Of a stretch of 5,394 nucleotides of DNA, positions 1 through 5,369 are shown in pieces; position 1 is the first letter of the stretch; each line of letters begins with the position of its first letter. A program made the translations under genes and the position numbers. Source of the stretch: an uncultured Eubacteriales bacterium (lineage in GTDB: Bacteria > Bacillota > Clostridia > Oscillospirales > Oscillospiraceae). Below the pieces are notes generated by a model, which searched no databases, was not told the DNA's origin, and was given only the letters and a program-made list of their open reading frames with translations. Where the stretch lies: the NCBI GenBank assembly GCA_900547745.1, contig URHT01000053.1:1-5394 (forward strand). The letters are read 5' to 3'.

Positions 1-71
1 CACCTTCAGGGACTCGAACCCTGGACACCCTGATTAAGAGTCAGGTGCTCTACCAACTGAGCTAAAGGTGC
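1..71 (-). tRNA. tRNA-Lys(CTT), 3' end cut by window edge
   Basis: Read on the minus strand, this folds as a standard elongator tRNA that starts at base 71 (G1). The acceptor strand GCACCTT pairs with AAGGTG at the left edge. The D-arm is GCTC/GAGC, the anticodon stem CCTGA/TCAGG encloses loop CTCTTAA, the variable loop has five bases, and the T-arm is CAGGG-TTCGAGT-CCCTG. The anticodon is CTT (bases 38-36), so it decodes lysine AAG. The last acceptor base, the discriminator and any encoded CCA lie outside the window. No odd bases are visible. The gene is divergent from sfsA. Confidence 0.96.
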
Positions 72-90
72 ATATCCACTTAACACGGCT

Positions 91-119
91 ATTATAGTAG
101 ATGTTTTTTCATTTTGCAA
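91..119 (-). promoter_or_regulatory. sigma-A promoter of tRNA-Lys
   Basis: On the minus strand, TTGCAA (119-114) and a perfect TATAAT (96-91) are separated by exactly 17 bp. Initiation would fall near base 84, giving a leader of about 13 nt before the tRNA at base 71. A-rich DNA just upstream (around 121-130 on the same strand) could act as an UP element, as expected for a stable-RNA promoter. Confidence 0.85.
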
Positions 120-180
120 GTCTTTTTTGCGTATTCCGAGGATTTTTTTCGGCATATGGACAGGCGCGGCAAAATAAGGC

Positions 181-209
181 TTTCCAAGAGGCAGTATGTG
201 TGATACAAT
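181..209 (+). promoter_or_regulatory. candidate extended -10 promoter for sfsA-mntP
   Basis: TGaTACAAT (201-209) is an extended -10 element with five of six matches to TATAAT. TTTCCA (181-186) lies 17 bp upstream as a weak -35. Initiation near 216 would lie downstream of the ATG codons at 196 and 208, so if the promoter is real the functional start must be later, at GTG 244. The rest of the tRNA-Lys/sfsA gap (120-180) holds only T-rich runs and a weak CCGA/TCGG hairpin. Confidence 0.45.
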
Positions 210-243
210 GCAGGCCTATACCAAAAAGAAAGCGGGATGGCGC

Positions 244-921
244 GTGAAGTACGGACAGGTGATACGGGCCCGGTTTCTGGCGCGGCCCAACCGCTTCATC
301 GCCCACGCGGCGCTGGAGAACGGCGAGACGGCGGTGTGCCATGTGAAGAACACGGGCCGCTGCCGGGAGCTGCTGGTGCCGGGCGCCGCCGTCTATCTGG
401 AAAGAGCCGCCAACCCCGGACGCAAGACCGCCTACGACCTGATCGCGGTGGAGAAGGGGACGCGGCTCATTAACATGGACGCGCAGGCCCCCAACCGGGT
501 CTTTGGCGAATGGGCGCGGACGTTCGAGCCCTCGGCGGAGACGGTAAAGCCGGAGTTTCCCTTCGGGCAGTCCCGGCTGGACTTCTGCCTGACGGGGCCG
601 CAGGGCCTGCATTTGGTGGAGGTCAAGGGCGTGACGCTGGAGGACGGCGGCCACGCACGGTTTCCCGACGCGCCCACGGAGCGGGGCGTCCGGCACCTGC
701 ACGAGCTGATGCGGGCCGCGGAGCTGGGGCACCGGGCCACGGTGTTCTTTGTTATCCAGATGGAGGATGTGACGGACTTCGCCCCCAACGACGCGACGCA
801 CCCCGCCTTCGGGGCGGCGCTGCGGCAGGCGGCGGCAGCGGGGGTGCGGGTGGCGGCGTACAGCTGCCGCGTGACGCCGGACAGCATGACCATCCACCGG
901 CCCGTGCCGGTGGTGTTATAA
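244..921 (+). CDS. sfsA: SfsA family DNA/RNA nuclease
   Basis: SfsA proteins bind nucleic acid through an N-terminal OB-like region and carry a PD-(D/E)XK-type nuclease fold; the historical name, sugar fermentation stimulation, reflects an indirect phenotype. From the GTG at 244 the product is 225 residues, normal for the family. Visible signatures are RPNRF at about 14-18, HVKNTGRCREL at about 33-43, QSRLDF at about 109-114 (putative catalytic Asp), VEVKGVTL at about 125-132 (the E-x-K pair) and FPDAPTERGVRHLHEL at about 140-155. The frame is open back to an ATG at 196, which would add 16 residues. I prefer GTG 244 because homologues begin about 18 residues before the RPNRF motif and because a candidate -10 overlaps the region just after 196. 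Its ribosome site is weak (GCGGGA, six bases upstream). The stop at 919-921 is 16 bp before mntP, so the two are probably cotranscribed. Family assignment is firm; physiological substrate is not known from the sequence. Confidence 0.93.
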   Translation: MKYGQVIRARFLARPNRFIAHAALENGETAVCHVKNTGRCRELLVPGAAVYLERAANPGRKTAYDLIAVEKGTRLINMDAQAPNRVFGEWARTFEPSAETVKPEFPFGQSRLDFCLTGPQGLHLVEVKGVTLEDGGHARFPDAPTERGVRHLHELMRAAELGHRATVFFVIQMEDVTDFAPNDATHPAFGAALRQAAAAGVRVAAYSCRVTPDSMTIHRPVPVVL

Positions 922-937
922 GGGGAGAGGGAACGCG

Positions 938-1513
938 ATGACATTACTGGAGATTTTTCTGGTAGGCATCGGCCTGAGCATGGATGCCTTCGCGGTGTCC
1001 ATCTGTAAGGGTCTGGCCATGCCCGCGGTCAACAAAAAGCAGGCGCTGCTCATCGGCGCGTATTTCGGCGTATTTCAGGCGCTGATGCCGCTGGCGGGGT
1101 GGCTGCTGGGCTCCCAGTTCGCCCGGCATGTGACGAAGCTGGCGCCGTGGATCGCCTTTGTGCTGCTGGCGTGGATCGGCGGCAGCATGCTCCGGGAGAG
1201 CCTGTCCAAAAAGGAAGAGGACGAGGAAGTCGAGCCGGTGGAGCTGCGGCACAAGGAGCTTTTCCTGCTGGCCGTCGCCACCAGCATCGACGCGCTGGCC
1301 GTGGGCGTCAGCTTCTCCATGGTGGAGCTGTCTGTCTCCATTGGCGCGGCGGCAGCGCTTATCGGCGGCACCACCTTCGCCATCTCCGTGGGCGGCGTGT
1401 TCGTGGGCCACATCTTCGGCGCCAGGTACAAGAACCGGGCGGAGTTCGTGGGCGGCGCCATCCTGATCCTCATCGGCGTGAAGATCCTGCTGGAGCACTT
1501 CGGCGTGCTGTGA
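938..1513 (+). CDS. mntP: manganese efflux pump MntP
   Basis: This 191-residue integral membrane protein of the MntP (DUF204) family exports Mn2+ from the cytoplasm and protects against manganese excess. It is an internal duplication of a three-helix unit. Each half carries the family signature: GLSMDAFAVSICKG with Asp16 and ATSIDALAVG with Asp118, the same positions as in the E. coli protein. Six hydrophobic segments are apparent (roughly 1-22, 36-58, 68-88, 107-128, 132-158, 168-188), with an acidic cytoplasmic-type loop KKEEDEEVE at 91-99 between the halves. ATG 938 has a good purine-rich ribosome site (GGAGAGGG, 923-930). It sits 16 bp after sfsA and is followed by a strong terminator. 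No yybP-ykoY manganese riboswitch fits in the short gap. Confidence 0.96.
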   Translation: MTLLEIFLVGIGLSMDAFAVSICKGLAMPAVNKKQALLIGAYFGVFQALMPLAGWLLGSQFARHVTKLAPWIAFVLLAWIGGSMLRESLSKKEEDEEVEPVELRHKELFLLAVATSIDALAVGVSFSMVELSVSIGAAAALIGGTTFAISVGGVFVGHIFGARYKNRAEFVGGAILILIGVKILLEHFGVL

Positions 1514-1529
1514 GAAAAGAGCATATCGC

Positions 1530-1561
1530 AGAGAGGGCGCGTCAAGGCGCCCTCTCTTTTC
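1530..1561 (+). terminator. intrinsic terminator after mntP
   Basis: A perfect 11-bp stem (1530-1540 with 1547-1557, AGAGAGGGCGC/GCGCCCTCTCT) encloses the six-base loop GTCAAG and runs into a short T tract. It lies 17 bases past the mntP stop and ends the sfsA-mntP unit. Confidence 0.9.
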
Positions 1562-1573
1562 ACGCACCGAAAT

Positions 1574-1628
1574 TTTACACAGATTTTACAAGACGCTTAC
1601 TTTGGATTTGACAATGGCGTGTTATCCT
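1574..1628 (+). promoter_or_regulatory. candidate PhoP operator array and promoter of the phosphate transporter
   Basis: Hexamers resembling the PhoP half-site TT(A/C/T)ACA recur about every 11 bp on the coding strand: TTTACA (1574-1579), TTTACA (1585-1590, spacing exactly 5), CTTACT (1596-1601, degenerate, spacing 5) and TTGACA (1608-1613, spacing 6). The first two fit the Gram-positive PhoP consensus precisely. The best -10 is TATCCT (1623-1628), only 9 bp past the TTGACA. That is too close for a normal -35, but it suits an activator-dependent promoter. With initiation near 1635 the repeats cover about -61 to -22, the usual position of a PhoP core binding region. The boxes are seen directly; PhoP binding is inferred, supported by the downstream gene being a phosphate transporter. 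Confidence 0.6.
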
Positions 1629-1668
1629 GCGGATGGTCACGAATGTGTAAAAACGAGGAGAGGGCGAT

Positions 1669-3435
1669 ATGACGATTTTTAACGTGCTGACAATGATCGG
1701 TGGCCTGTGCCTGTTCCTGTTCGGTATGGATCTGATGGGGCAGGCGCTGGAGCGGCGGGCCGGCGGCAAGCTGCGGACGATGCTGGACAGGATGACCGGA
1801 CGGGTCATGACCGGCTTTCTGACCGGTCTGGGCATCACCGCCGTGATCCAGAGCTCGTCGGCCACCACGGTGATGGTGGTGGGCTTTGTCAACTCCGGCC
1901 TGATGACGCTGCGGCAGGCCATCAACGTCATTATGGGCGCCAACGTGGGCACCACCGTGACGGCGTGGCTGCTGAGCATGGCGGGCATCAGCAGCGGCAG
2001 TGTGTGGATCAATCTGCTGAAGCCCACGTCCTTTACGCCGGTGCTGGCGCTGGTGGGCATTATCTTCTATATGTTCTGCAAAAACGGCAGGAAGAAGGAC
2101 ACCGGCATGATCCTGCTGGGCTTCGCCACGCTGATGTTCGGTATGGACACCATGAGCGGCGCGGTGGCGGGCCTGAAGGACGTGCCCGCCTTCGCACAGC
2201 TGTTCATCGCCTTCAAGAACCCGGTGCTGGGCGTGCTGGCCGGCGCGGTGCTGACGGGCATCATCCAGTCCAGCTCCGCCTCCGTGGGTATCCTGCAGGC
2301 ACTGGCCGTCACGGGACAGGTCAGCTACGCCGCCGCCATCCCCATCATCATGGGCCAGAATATCGGCACCTGCGTTACGGCGCTGCTGTCCTCCGTGGGC
2401 GCCAATAAGAACGCACGGCGCGCCGCCGTGGTACACCTGCTGTTCAACGTCATCGGCGTGGCGGTGCTGCTGACGGTGTTCTGCATCCTCAAGGCCGTCT
2501 TCGAGCCGGGCATCCTCCACGAGAGCGCCACCATGTACGGCATCGCCATCGCACACTCCTGCTTCAACATCATCTGTACGGCCATGCTGCTGCCCTGCGG
2601 CGGTCTGCTGGAAAAGCTGGCCATCCGGCTGGTGCCGGACAAGCCGCAGGAGCGGGTCGAGAAGCAGGCGGAGCTGGATGAGCGCCTGCTGGCCACGCCG
2701 CCGCTGGCGCTGCAGCAGTGCCGCACCGTGGCGGAGGAGATGGCCGCCTGCGCCGTGGAGGCGCTGGACAGCGCGCTGGGCGCCTTTTCCGACTGCACGC
2801 CGGAGCGGGCGGAGCGCATCCGGCAGGAGGAGAAGCGCTGCGACCACTATGAGGACGTGCTGGGCACCTATCTGGTGAAGCTCAGCACCCAGCAGATGGG
2901 CGCGGCGGAGAGCGAGGAGGCCACGGAGCTGCTGAAGACCATCGGCGACTTTGAGCGCATCTCCGACCACGCCGTCAACGTACTGGAGTCGGCGGAGGAG
3001 CTGCGGGCCAAGGGACTGACGTTCAGCAGGGCGGCACAGAGCGAGCTGGACGTGCTGTCCCGTGCGGTGCGGGATATCCTGCAGCTGGCGCTGCGAGCCT
3101 TCCGGGAGAAGGACACGACCGCCGCCGGGCAGGTGGAGCCGCTGGAGCAGGTCATTGACGCACTGAAGGAGCAGATGCGGACGCGGCACATCCTGCGGAT
3201 GCGGCAGGGGCAGTGCAGCATCGAGACGGGCTTCGTGTGGTGCGACCTGCTGACGGATCTGGAGCGCACCTCCGACCACTGCTCCAACATCGCAGGCTGC
3301 GTCATCGACGCCGCCCAGCACAACCTGAACCTCCACGAGACGCTGCACAACATGCATCACAGCGATGGTGAGTACCGCCGGCAGTTCGATGCCTGCGCGG
3401 AGATTTACCGCCTGCCGCCGCCGGAGCAGGCGTGA
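1669..3435 (+). CDS. Na+/phosphate cotransporter with C-terminal PhoU-like domain
   Basis: The 588-residue product belongs to the Na/Pi-cotransporter II family (NptA/YjbB-like), which moves inorganic phosphate across the membrane coupled to sodium. The N-terminal membrane part (about 1-312) contains the two inverted Na_Pi_cotrans repeats. Each has its QSSS signature, QSSSATT at 61-67 and QSSSAS at 200-205, followed by GANVGTT (90-96) and GQNIGT (229-234). From about 340 to 565 the protein is hydrophilic and helical with two PhoU-type motifs, DFERISDHAVN (427-437) and DLERTSDHCSN (530-540), whose acidic residues bind metal clusters in PhoU proteins. This domain order matches the longer bacterial members such as E. 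coli YjbB. ATG 1669 has GAGGAG at 1655-1660. The gene is alone in its unit, between a terminator and a palindromic terminator, under a candidate PhoP-controlled promoter. Direction of phosphate flow (uptake or efflux) cannot be read from the sequence. Confidence 0.94.
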   Translation: MTIFNVLTMIGGLCLFLFGMDLMGQALERRAGGKLRTMLDRMTGRVMTGFLTGLGITAVIQSSSATTVMVVGFVNSGLMTLRQAINVIMGANVGTTVTAWLLSMAGISSGSVWINLLKPTSFTPVLALVGIIFYMFCKNGRKKDTGMILLGFATLMFGMDTMSGAVAGLKDVPAFAQLFIAFKNPVLGVLAGAVLTGIIQSSSASVGILQALAVTGQVSYAAAIPIIMGQNIGTCVTALLSSVGANKNARRAAVVHLLFNVIGVAVLLTVFCILKAVFEPGILHESATMYGIAIAHSCFNIICTAMLLPCGGLLEKLAIRLVPDKPQERVEKQAELDERLLATPPLALQQCRTVAEEMAACAVEALDSALGAFSDCTPERAERIRQEEKRCDHYEDVLGTYLVKLSTQQMGAAESEEATELLKTIGDFERISDHAVNVLESAEELRAKGLTFSRAAQSELDVLSRAVRDILQLALRAFREKDTTAAGQVEPLEQVIDALKEQMRTRHILRMRQGQCSIETGFVWCDLLTDLERTSDHCSNIAGCVIDAAQHNLNLHETLHNMHHSDGEYRRQFDACAEIYRLPPPEQA

Positions 3436-3476
3436 AAAAGGGCGTCCGTATCCCATGGGATACGGACGCCCTTTTT
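3435..3476. terminator. bidirectional terminator, 42-bp perfect palindrome
   Basis: The DNA from the last base of the transporter stop codon to 3476 is a perfect palindrome centred on CATG (3454-3457). It has a GC-rich arm GGGCGTCCGTATCC flanked by five A on the left and five T on the right, so it reads as a rho-independent terminator on both strands. It serves the transporter on the plus strand and the convergent Nudix gene, which ends at 3480, on the minus strand. Confidence 0.95.
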
Positions 3477-3479
3477 CCT

Positions 3480-4082
3480 TTACAGATGCGCGATGACCTC
3501 CATGGTGATGCGGGCCGTCAGCCCCCACAGCGGGTGGGGAAGGCCGTGGTATACTGGCACCTCCATATAATAGGGCCGCCACGGGTAGTCGGGGGAGACG
3601 CCGGCGTCCTCGTAGGGGAAGCCGGGGGTGCACACCGGCTGGCGGTGGGTGTAGACGGCAGGCGGGTGATCGCGGAGCCATTGCAGGGGAACGAGGAACG
3701 TGCCGGCTACCTCCGCCGGGCAGGGGCGCATGGCGTCCAGCGCCGCGCTGTCCACCCGGCCCAGCACCGGACGCAGCAGGCTGCCGGCGCGGATGTGGAG
3801 GAAGTCCATCTCCCCGATGACCTCCACGGCCTCCGGCGGGATAGCCAGCTCCTCCCACGTCTCCCGCAGGGCGCACTGCACCGCCGTTTCGCCGTGTTCG
3901 GTCTTGCCGCCGGGGAAGCAGACCTCGCCGGGCTGGCGCACTGCGGCAGAGCGTATCTCGTACAGCAGGGAGGGTCCGTCCGTCGTGTCCGCCAGTGGCA
4001 CCAGCACGGCGGAGCCGCCCCGGGCGCCCATCAGGGCGGGGACATGGCCGGTGTAGGCCCGGCGCAGCGCGGAGAGATCCAT
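3480..4082 (-). CDS. Nudix hydrolase, CoA pyrophosphatase (NudL-like) family
   Basis: The 200-residue protein carries the Nudix box G59-x5-E65-x7-R73-E74-x2-E77-E78 ending in LAI at 79-81, where the usual Gly is Ala. This Ala is typical of the NudL/PCD1/NUDT7 branch. Just before it is that branch's second signature (UPF0035), LLYEIRSAAVRQPGEVCFPGG-like at 39-59. Such enzymes cleave CoA and its derivatives or related nucleoside diphosphates, using Mg2+ or Mn2+ held by the glutamates at 74, 77 and 78. No signal peptide or membrane segment is seen, so it is cytoplasmic. ATG 4082 has AAAGGA ten bases upstream (4098-4093). It follows the Cys-rich small gene on the same strand, but an intrinsic terminator lies only about 20 bases before its start, so its expression probably depends on read-through. 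Substrate is inferred from family only. Confidence 0.92.
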   Translation of the reverse strand: MDLSALRRAYTGHVPALMGARGGSAVLVPLADTTDGPSLLYEIRSAAVRQPGEVCFPGGKTEHGETAVQCALRETWEELAIPPEAVEVIGEMDFLHIRAGSLLRPVLGRVDSAALDAMRPCPAEVAGTFLVPLQWLRDHPPAVYTHRQPVCTPGFPYEDAGVSPDYPWRPYYMEVPVYHGLPHPLWGLTARITMEVIAHL

Positions 4083-4102
4083 GGCTTGTACGTCCTTTCT
4101 AT

Positions 4103-4130
4103 AAAAAATCCCCCGCCTTGCGGCGGGGGA
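4103..4130 (-). terminator. intrinsic terminator between Cys-rich gene and Nudix gene
   Basis: On the minus strand a 9-bp GC-rich stem TCCCCCGCC/GGCGGGGGA (4130-4122 with 4117-4109) with tetraloop GCAA is followed directly by six T (4108-4103). It ends the Cys-rich gene transcript 24 bases past its stop. Because the Nudix start codon is only 20 bases beyond the T run, it may also act as an attenuator. Confidence 0.88.
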
Positions 4131-4153
4131 GCCGTTTACCGGCCGGTGGGGGA

Positions 4154-4303
4154 TCAGCAGCCGCAGCCGCAGCCGTTGCTGTTGGTGTTCCCGCAGCCGC
4201 AGCCGCCGCTGCAGCCGTTGCCGCAGAACAGGAACAGCAGGATGATGGCGATGATGATCCAGCAGCAGCTGCCGCCGCCAAAGCAGGAATTCTGATTACA
4301 CAT
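4154..4303 (-). CDS. small Gly/Cys-rich single-span membrane protein (49 aa)
   Basis: The product has 49 residues, 11 of them Cys and 12 Gly. It begins MCNQNSCFGGGSCC, continues with a hydrophobic span WIIIAIILLFLF (15-26), then a Cys/Gly/Asn tail from 27 with CxxxC spacing and a closing GCGCGC. The start is well supported: ATG 4303 follows a perfect AGGAGG (4316-4311) with a seven-base gap, and an intrinsic terminator follows the stop. Function is unknown to me. The composition resembles the high-cysteine small proteins annotated in Clostridia as chorion class high-cysteine HCB protein and, more loosely, the YjcZ-type sporulation proteins. A role in the spore or envelope, disulfide cross-linking or metal binding is conceivable but not shown. 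It lies 77 bases after rex on the same strand and could be read from rex or from its own promoter. Confidence 0.82.
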   Translation of the reverse strand: MCNQNSCFGGGSCCWIIIAIILLFLFCGNGCSGGCGCGNTNSNGCGCGC

Positions 4304-4326
4304 AGTGTGACCTCCTATGAAAATTT

Positions 4327-4364
4327 GACCGTCTTGCCGGTCTCATTCCCATAGTATGCCGGTC
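4327..4364 (-). promoter_or_regulatory. candidate promoter/operator region of the Cys-rich gene
   Basis: The rex/Cys-rich gap contains a minus-strand CATACTAT (4358-4351), which includes TACTAT as a possible sigma-A -10 and also matches the -10 style CATACTA of sporulation sigma factors. It is nested between two copies of an 8-bp direct repeat, TGCCGGTC (plus strand 4335-4342 and 4357-4364), 22 bp apart. No convincing -35 is present for any sigma factor. A weak hairpin GACCG-GCAAGA-CGGTC (4342-4327) could be a rex terminator, but it lacks an adjacent T run. Confidence 0.3.
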
Positions 4365-4380
4365 GCGGGAAAGTGTGCCG

Positions 4381-5010
4381 TCACTGGCGGGAAATGCGGT
4401 AGCTCAGGGTCAGCAGCGTGTCCACGAAATGGATATCCTCGAAGAACACACCGGGCTCGTCGGTGGACAGCTCCACGTTGGTGAAGTTCCAGAAGCCCCG
4501 GACGCCAAGGCCGATGAGCCGGTCAGCCAGCGGCTGCGCCACGCTCTGCGGTACGGTGAGCACCGCCACGTCCGGGTGATAGTTGGCGACGTATTCCTCC
4601 AGCTCGTCCATGGAGCGGACGGTGATGCCCCGGATGTCCGTGCCGATGAGGGCGGGGGAGACGTCGAAGGCGGAGTCGATGCGGAAGCCGACCTTGTCAA
4701 AGTCGAAGTTCTGGAGCAGCGCGTGACCCAGATGGCCCACGCCGATGACGATGATTTTGTGGCCGCTGTCGATGCCTAAGATGTGGCCGATCTCGGCGCG
4801 CAGCTCCGCCACATTGTAGCCGTAGCCCTGCTGGCCGAATTCGCCGAAGCAGCTGAGATCCTGACGGATCTGGGAGGCCGTGATGTCCATTTTCGCGCCC
4901 AGCGAGTTGGAGGAGATGCGGACGACGCCCTTGTTGTACAGGTCGTCCAGATAGCGGTAGTAGCGGGGGAGGCGGTGGATCACGGCGTCGGAGATCTTCT
5001 GCTTTTTCAT
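4381..5010 (-). CDS. rex: redox-sensing transcriptional repressor Rex
   Basis: The 209-residue protein is a full-length Rex, the dimeric repressor that senses the NADH/NAD+ ratio and releases DNA when NADH is high. In anaerobes it controls fermentation and redox-balance genes. An N-terminal winged-helix domain (about 1-80) includes LPRYYRYL (14-21) and the recognition region SQIRQDLSCFGEFGQQGYGY (46-65). The Rossmann domain follows with the dinucleotide loop GVGHLG (90-95), then DVSPALIGTDIRGI (116-129) and the conserved GVRGFWNFTNVEL (169-181). The C-terminal helix swaps between subunits in the family. ATG 5010 has AGAAGG seven bases upstream. The gene has a strong own promoter overlapped by a Rex-like operator, so autoregulation is likely. 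No residue appears to be missing. Confidence 0.97.
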   Translation of the reverse strand: MKKQKISDAVIHRLPRYYRYLDDLYNKGVVRISSNSLGAKMDITASQIRQDLSCFGEFGQQGYGYNVAELRAEIGHILGIDSGHKIIVIGVGHLGHALLQNFDFDKVGFRIDSAFDVSPALIGTDIRGITVRSMDELEEYVANYHPDVAVLTVPQSVAQPLADRLIGLGVRGFWNFTNVELSTDEPGVFFEDIHFVDTLLTLSYRISRQ

Positions 5011-5066
5011 ATAAAAACCTTCTTTTAGGATGGGATGCGGTGCGGGGCACCTGAATTTATGGAGAT

Positions 5067-5095
5067 ATTCTACCGCATGATACGATAGTTGTCAA
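5067..5095 (-). promoter_or_regulatory. sigma-A promoter of rex
   Basis: On the minus strand, a perfect TTGACA (5095-5090) and TAGAAT (5072-5067) are 17 bp apart. Initiation near 5060 gives a leader of about 50 nt ahead of ATG 5010. I see no riboswitch or terminator in that leader. Confidence 0.85.
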
Positions 5096-5107
5096 CTTTT
5101 TTAACAA
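5089..5107 (-). promoter_or_regulatory. candidate Rex operator over the rex -35 box
   Basis: The minus strand reads TTGTTAA-AAAAG-TTGACAA. The half-sites match 13 of 14 positions of the clostridial Rex consensus TTGTTAA-N4-TTAACAA, but the spacer is 5 instead of 4. The right half contains the -35 TTGACA of the rex promoter, so bound Rex would block RNA polymerase. Half-site identity is seen; binding with the longer spacer is an inference. Confidence 0.55.
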
Positions 5108-5138
5108 TCTTTCTGCAAAAAAGTTTTTCCAAAACGGC

Positions 5139-5167
5139 TTTACATCCGTAGGAAGAACTGCTATAAT
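5139..5167 (+). promoter_or_regulatory. sigma-A promoter of the tRNA-Arg locus
   Basis: TTTACA (5139-5144) and a perfect TATAAT (5162-5167) are 17 bp apart, in the plus orientation, divergent from rex. Initiation near 5174 would give a leader of about 27 nt before the tRNA sequence at 5201. The DNA just upstream (5117-5133) is A/T-tract rich, like an UP element. Confidence 0.85.
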
Positions 5168-5200
5168 ACCAAGGCTGGAAGTACAGCGACAACCAAATAT

Positions 5201-5238
5201 GCGCCCGTAGCTCAGATGGATAGAGTGACAGACTCCGA
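5201..5238 (+). pseudogene. 5' half of tRNA-Arg(CCG), broken in the anticodon loop
   Basis: The acceptor strand GCGCCCG, the D-arm GCTC...GAGT and the 5' anticodon strand ACAGA followed by CTCCGA are those of a clostridial tRNA-Arg with anticodon CCG (5235-5237). After A5238 the expected AATCTGT and the variable, T and acceptor 3' parts are absent. The following bases cannot pair with ACAGA or with GCGCCCG in the right places. Its promoter is intact, so the half is probably transcribed. Anticodon identity rests on the visible loop only. Confidence 0.75.
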
Positions 5239-5357
5239 CATTTCAGGCATCTCCAGTTGAGATATGGCGCAAAGCCTTGCCGCACTTGCGTTTGCGGGAA
5301 CGGCAGAGAAAAAATGGGTGGTCGTTGACTACTATTTGACGACTATCGCAGAAACCC
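5239..5357. mobile_element. remnant or end of an element integrated in tRNA-Arg
   Basis: This stretch sits between the broken tRNA half and the second copy of the tRNA start. It has no recognisable gene; the longest open frames are about 40 codons and look like no family I know. It contains small hairpins, ATCTC-CAGTT-GAGAT (5249-5263) and CCGCA-cttgcgtt-TGCGG (5280-5297), and a tandem 11-bp repeat (5325-5346). No intrinsic terminator is seen on the plus strand. It could be a minimal att-flanked remnant (CIME-like) or the edge of a nested set of elements continuing to the right. Confidence 0.55.
5325..5346 (+). repeat. tandem 11-bp repeat, possible integrase arm site
   Basis: TTGACTACTAT (5325-5335) and TTGACGACTAT (5336-5346) abut exactly and differ at one base. 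Short direct repeats near an attachment site are the form taken by arm-type binding sites of tyrosine integrases. The contained TTGAC is not followed by a usable -10, so I do not read it as a promoter. Confidence 0.5.
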
Positions 5358-5369
5358 ACAACCAAATAT

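Noticed and set aside
922..937. manganese (yybP-ykoY) riboswitch ahead of mntP
   Set aside because: The sfsA-mntP gap is only 16 bp, and I found no yybP-ykoY-like sequence upstream of sfsA either.
1597..3876. 759-residue open frame on the minus strand
   Set aside because: It lies antisense to the transporter and Nudix genes, has Arg/His/Gln-rich low-complexity translation and no family motif. It is a GC-driven shadow.
4099..4281. 60-residue Ala-rich minus-strand frame
   Set aside because: It is a different frame of the Cys-rich gene running through a terminator, with no ribosome site. The 49-residue frame has AGGAGG and a terminator.
3432..4295. 287-residue plus-strand open frame
   Set aside because: It is antisense to the Nudix and Cys-rich genes, whose motifs and ribosome sites are convincing. 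Its translation has no domain.
5201..5270. a complete but degenerate tRNA ending at GGCGC (5266-5270)
   Set aside because: A short T-arm-like hairpin and GGCGC give a superficial fit, but the anticodon stem has no 3' partner, and the T-loop and full acceptor pairing are missing.
5070..5285. 71-residue minus-strand frame across the tRNA-Arg half and rex promoter
   Set aside because: It overlaps strong promoters on both strands, the tRNA half and the Rex-like operator, and has no ribosome site or known motif.
5325..5369. own promoter for the second tRNA-Arg copy using TTGACT or TTGACG as -35
   Set aside because: At 16-18 bp spacing there is no -10-like hexamer.
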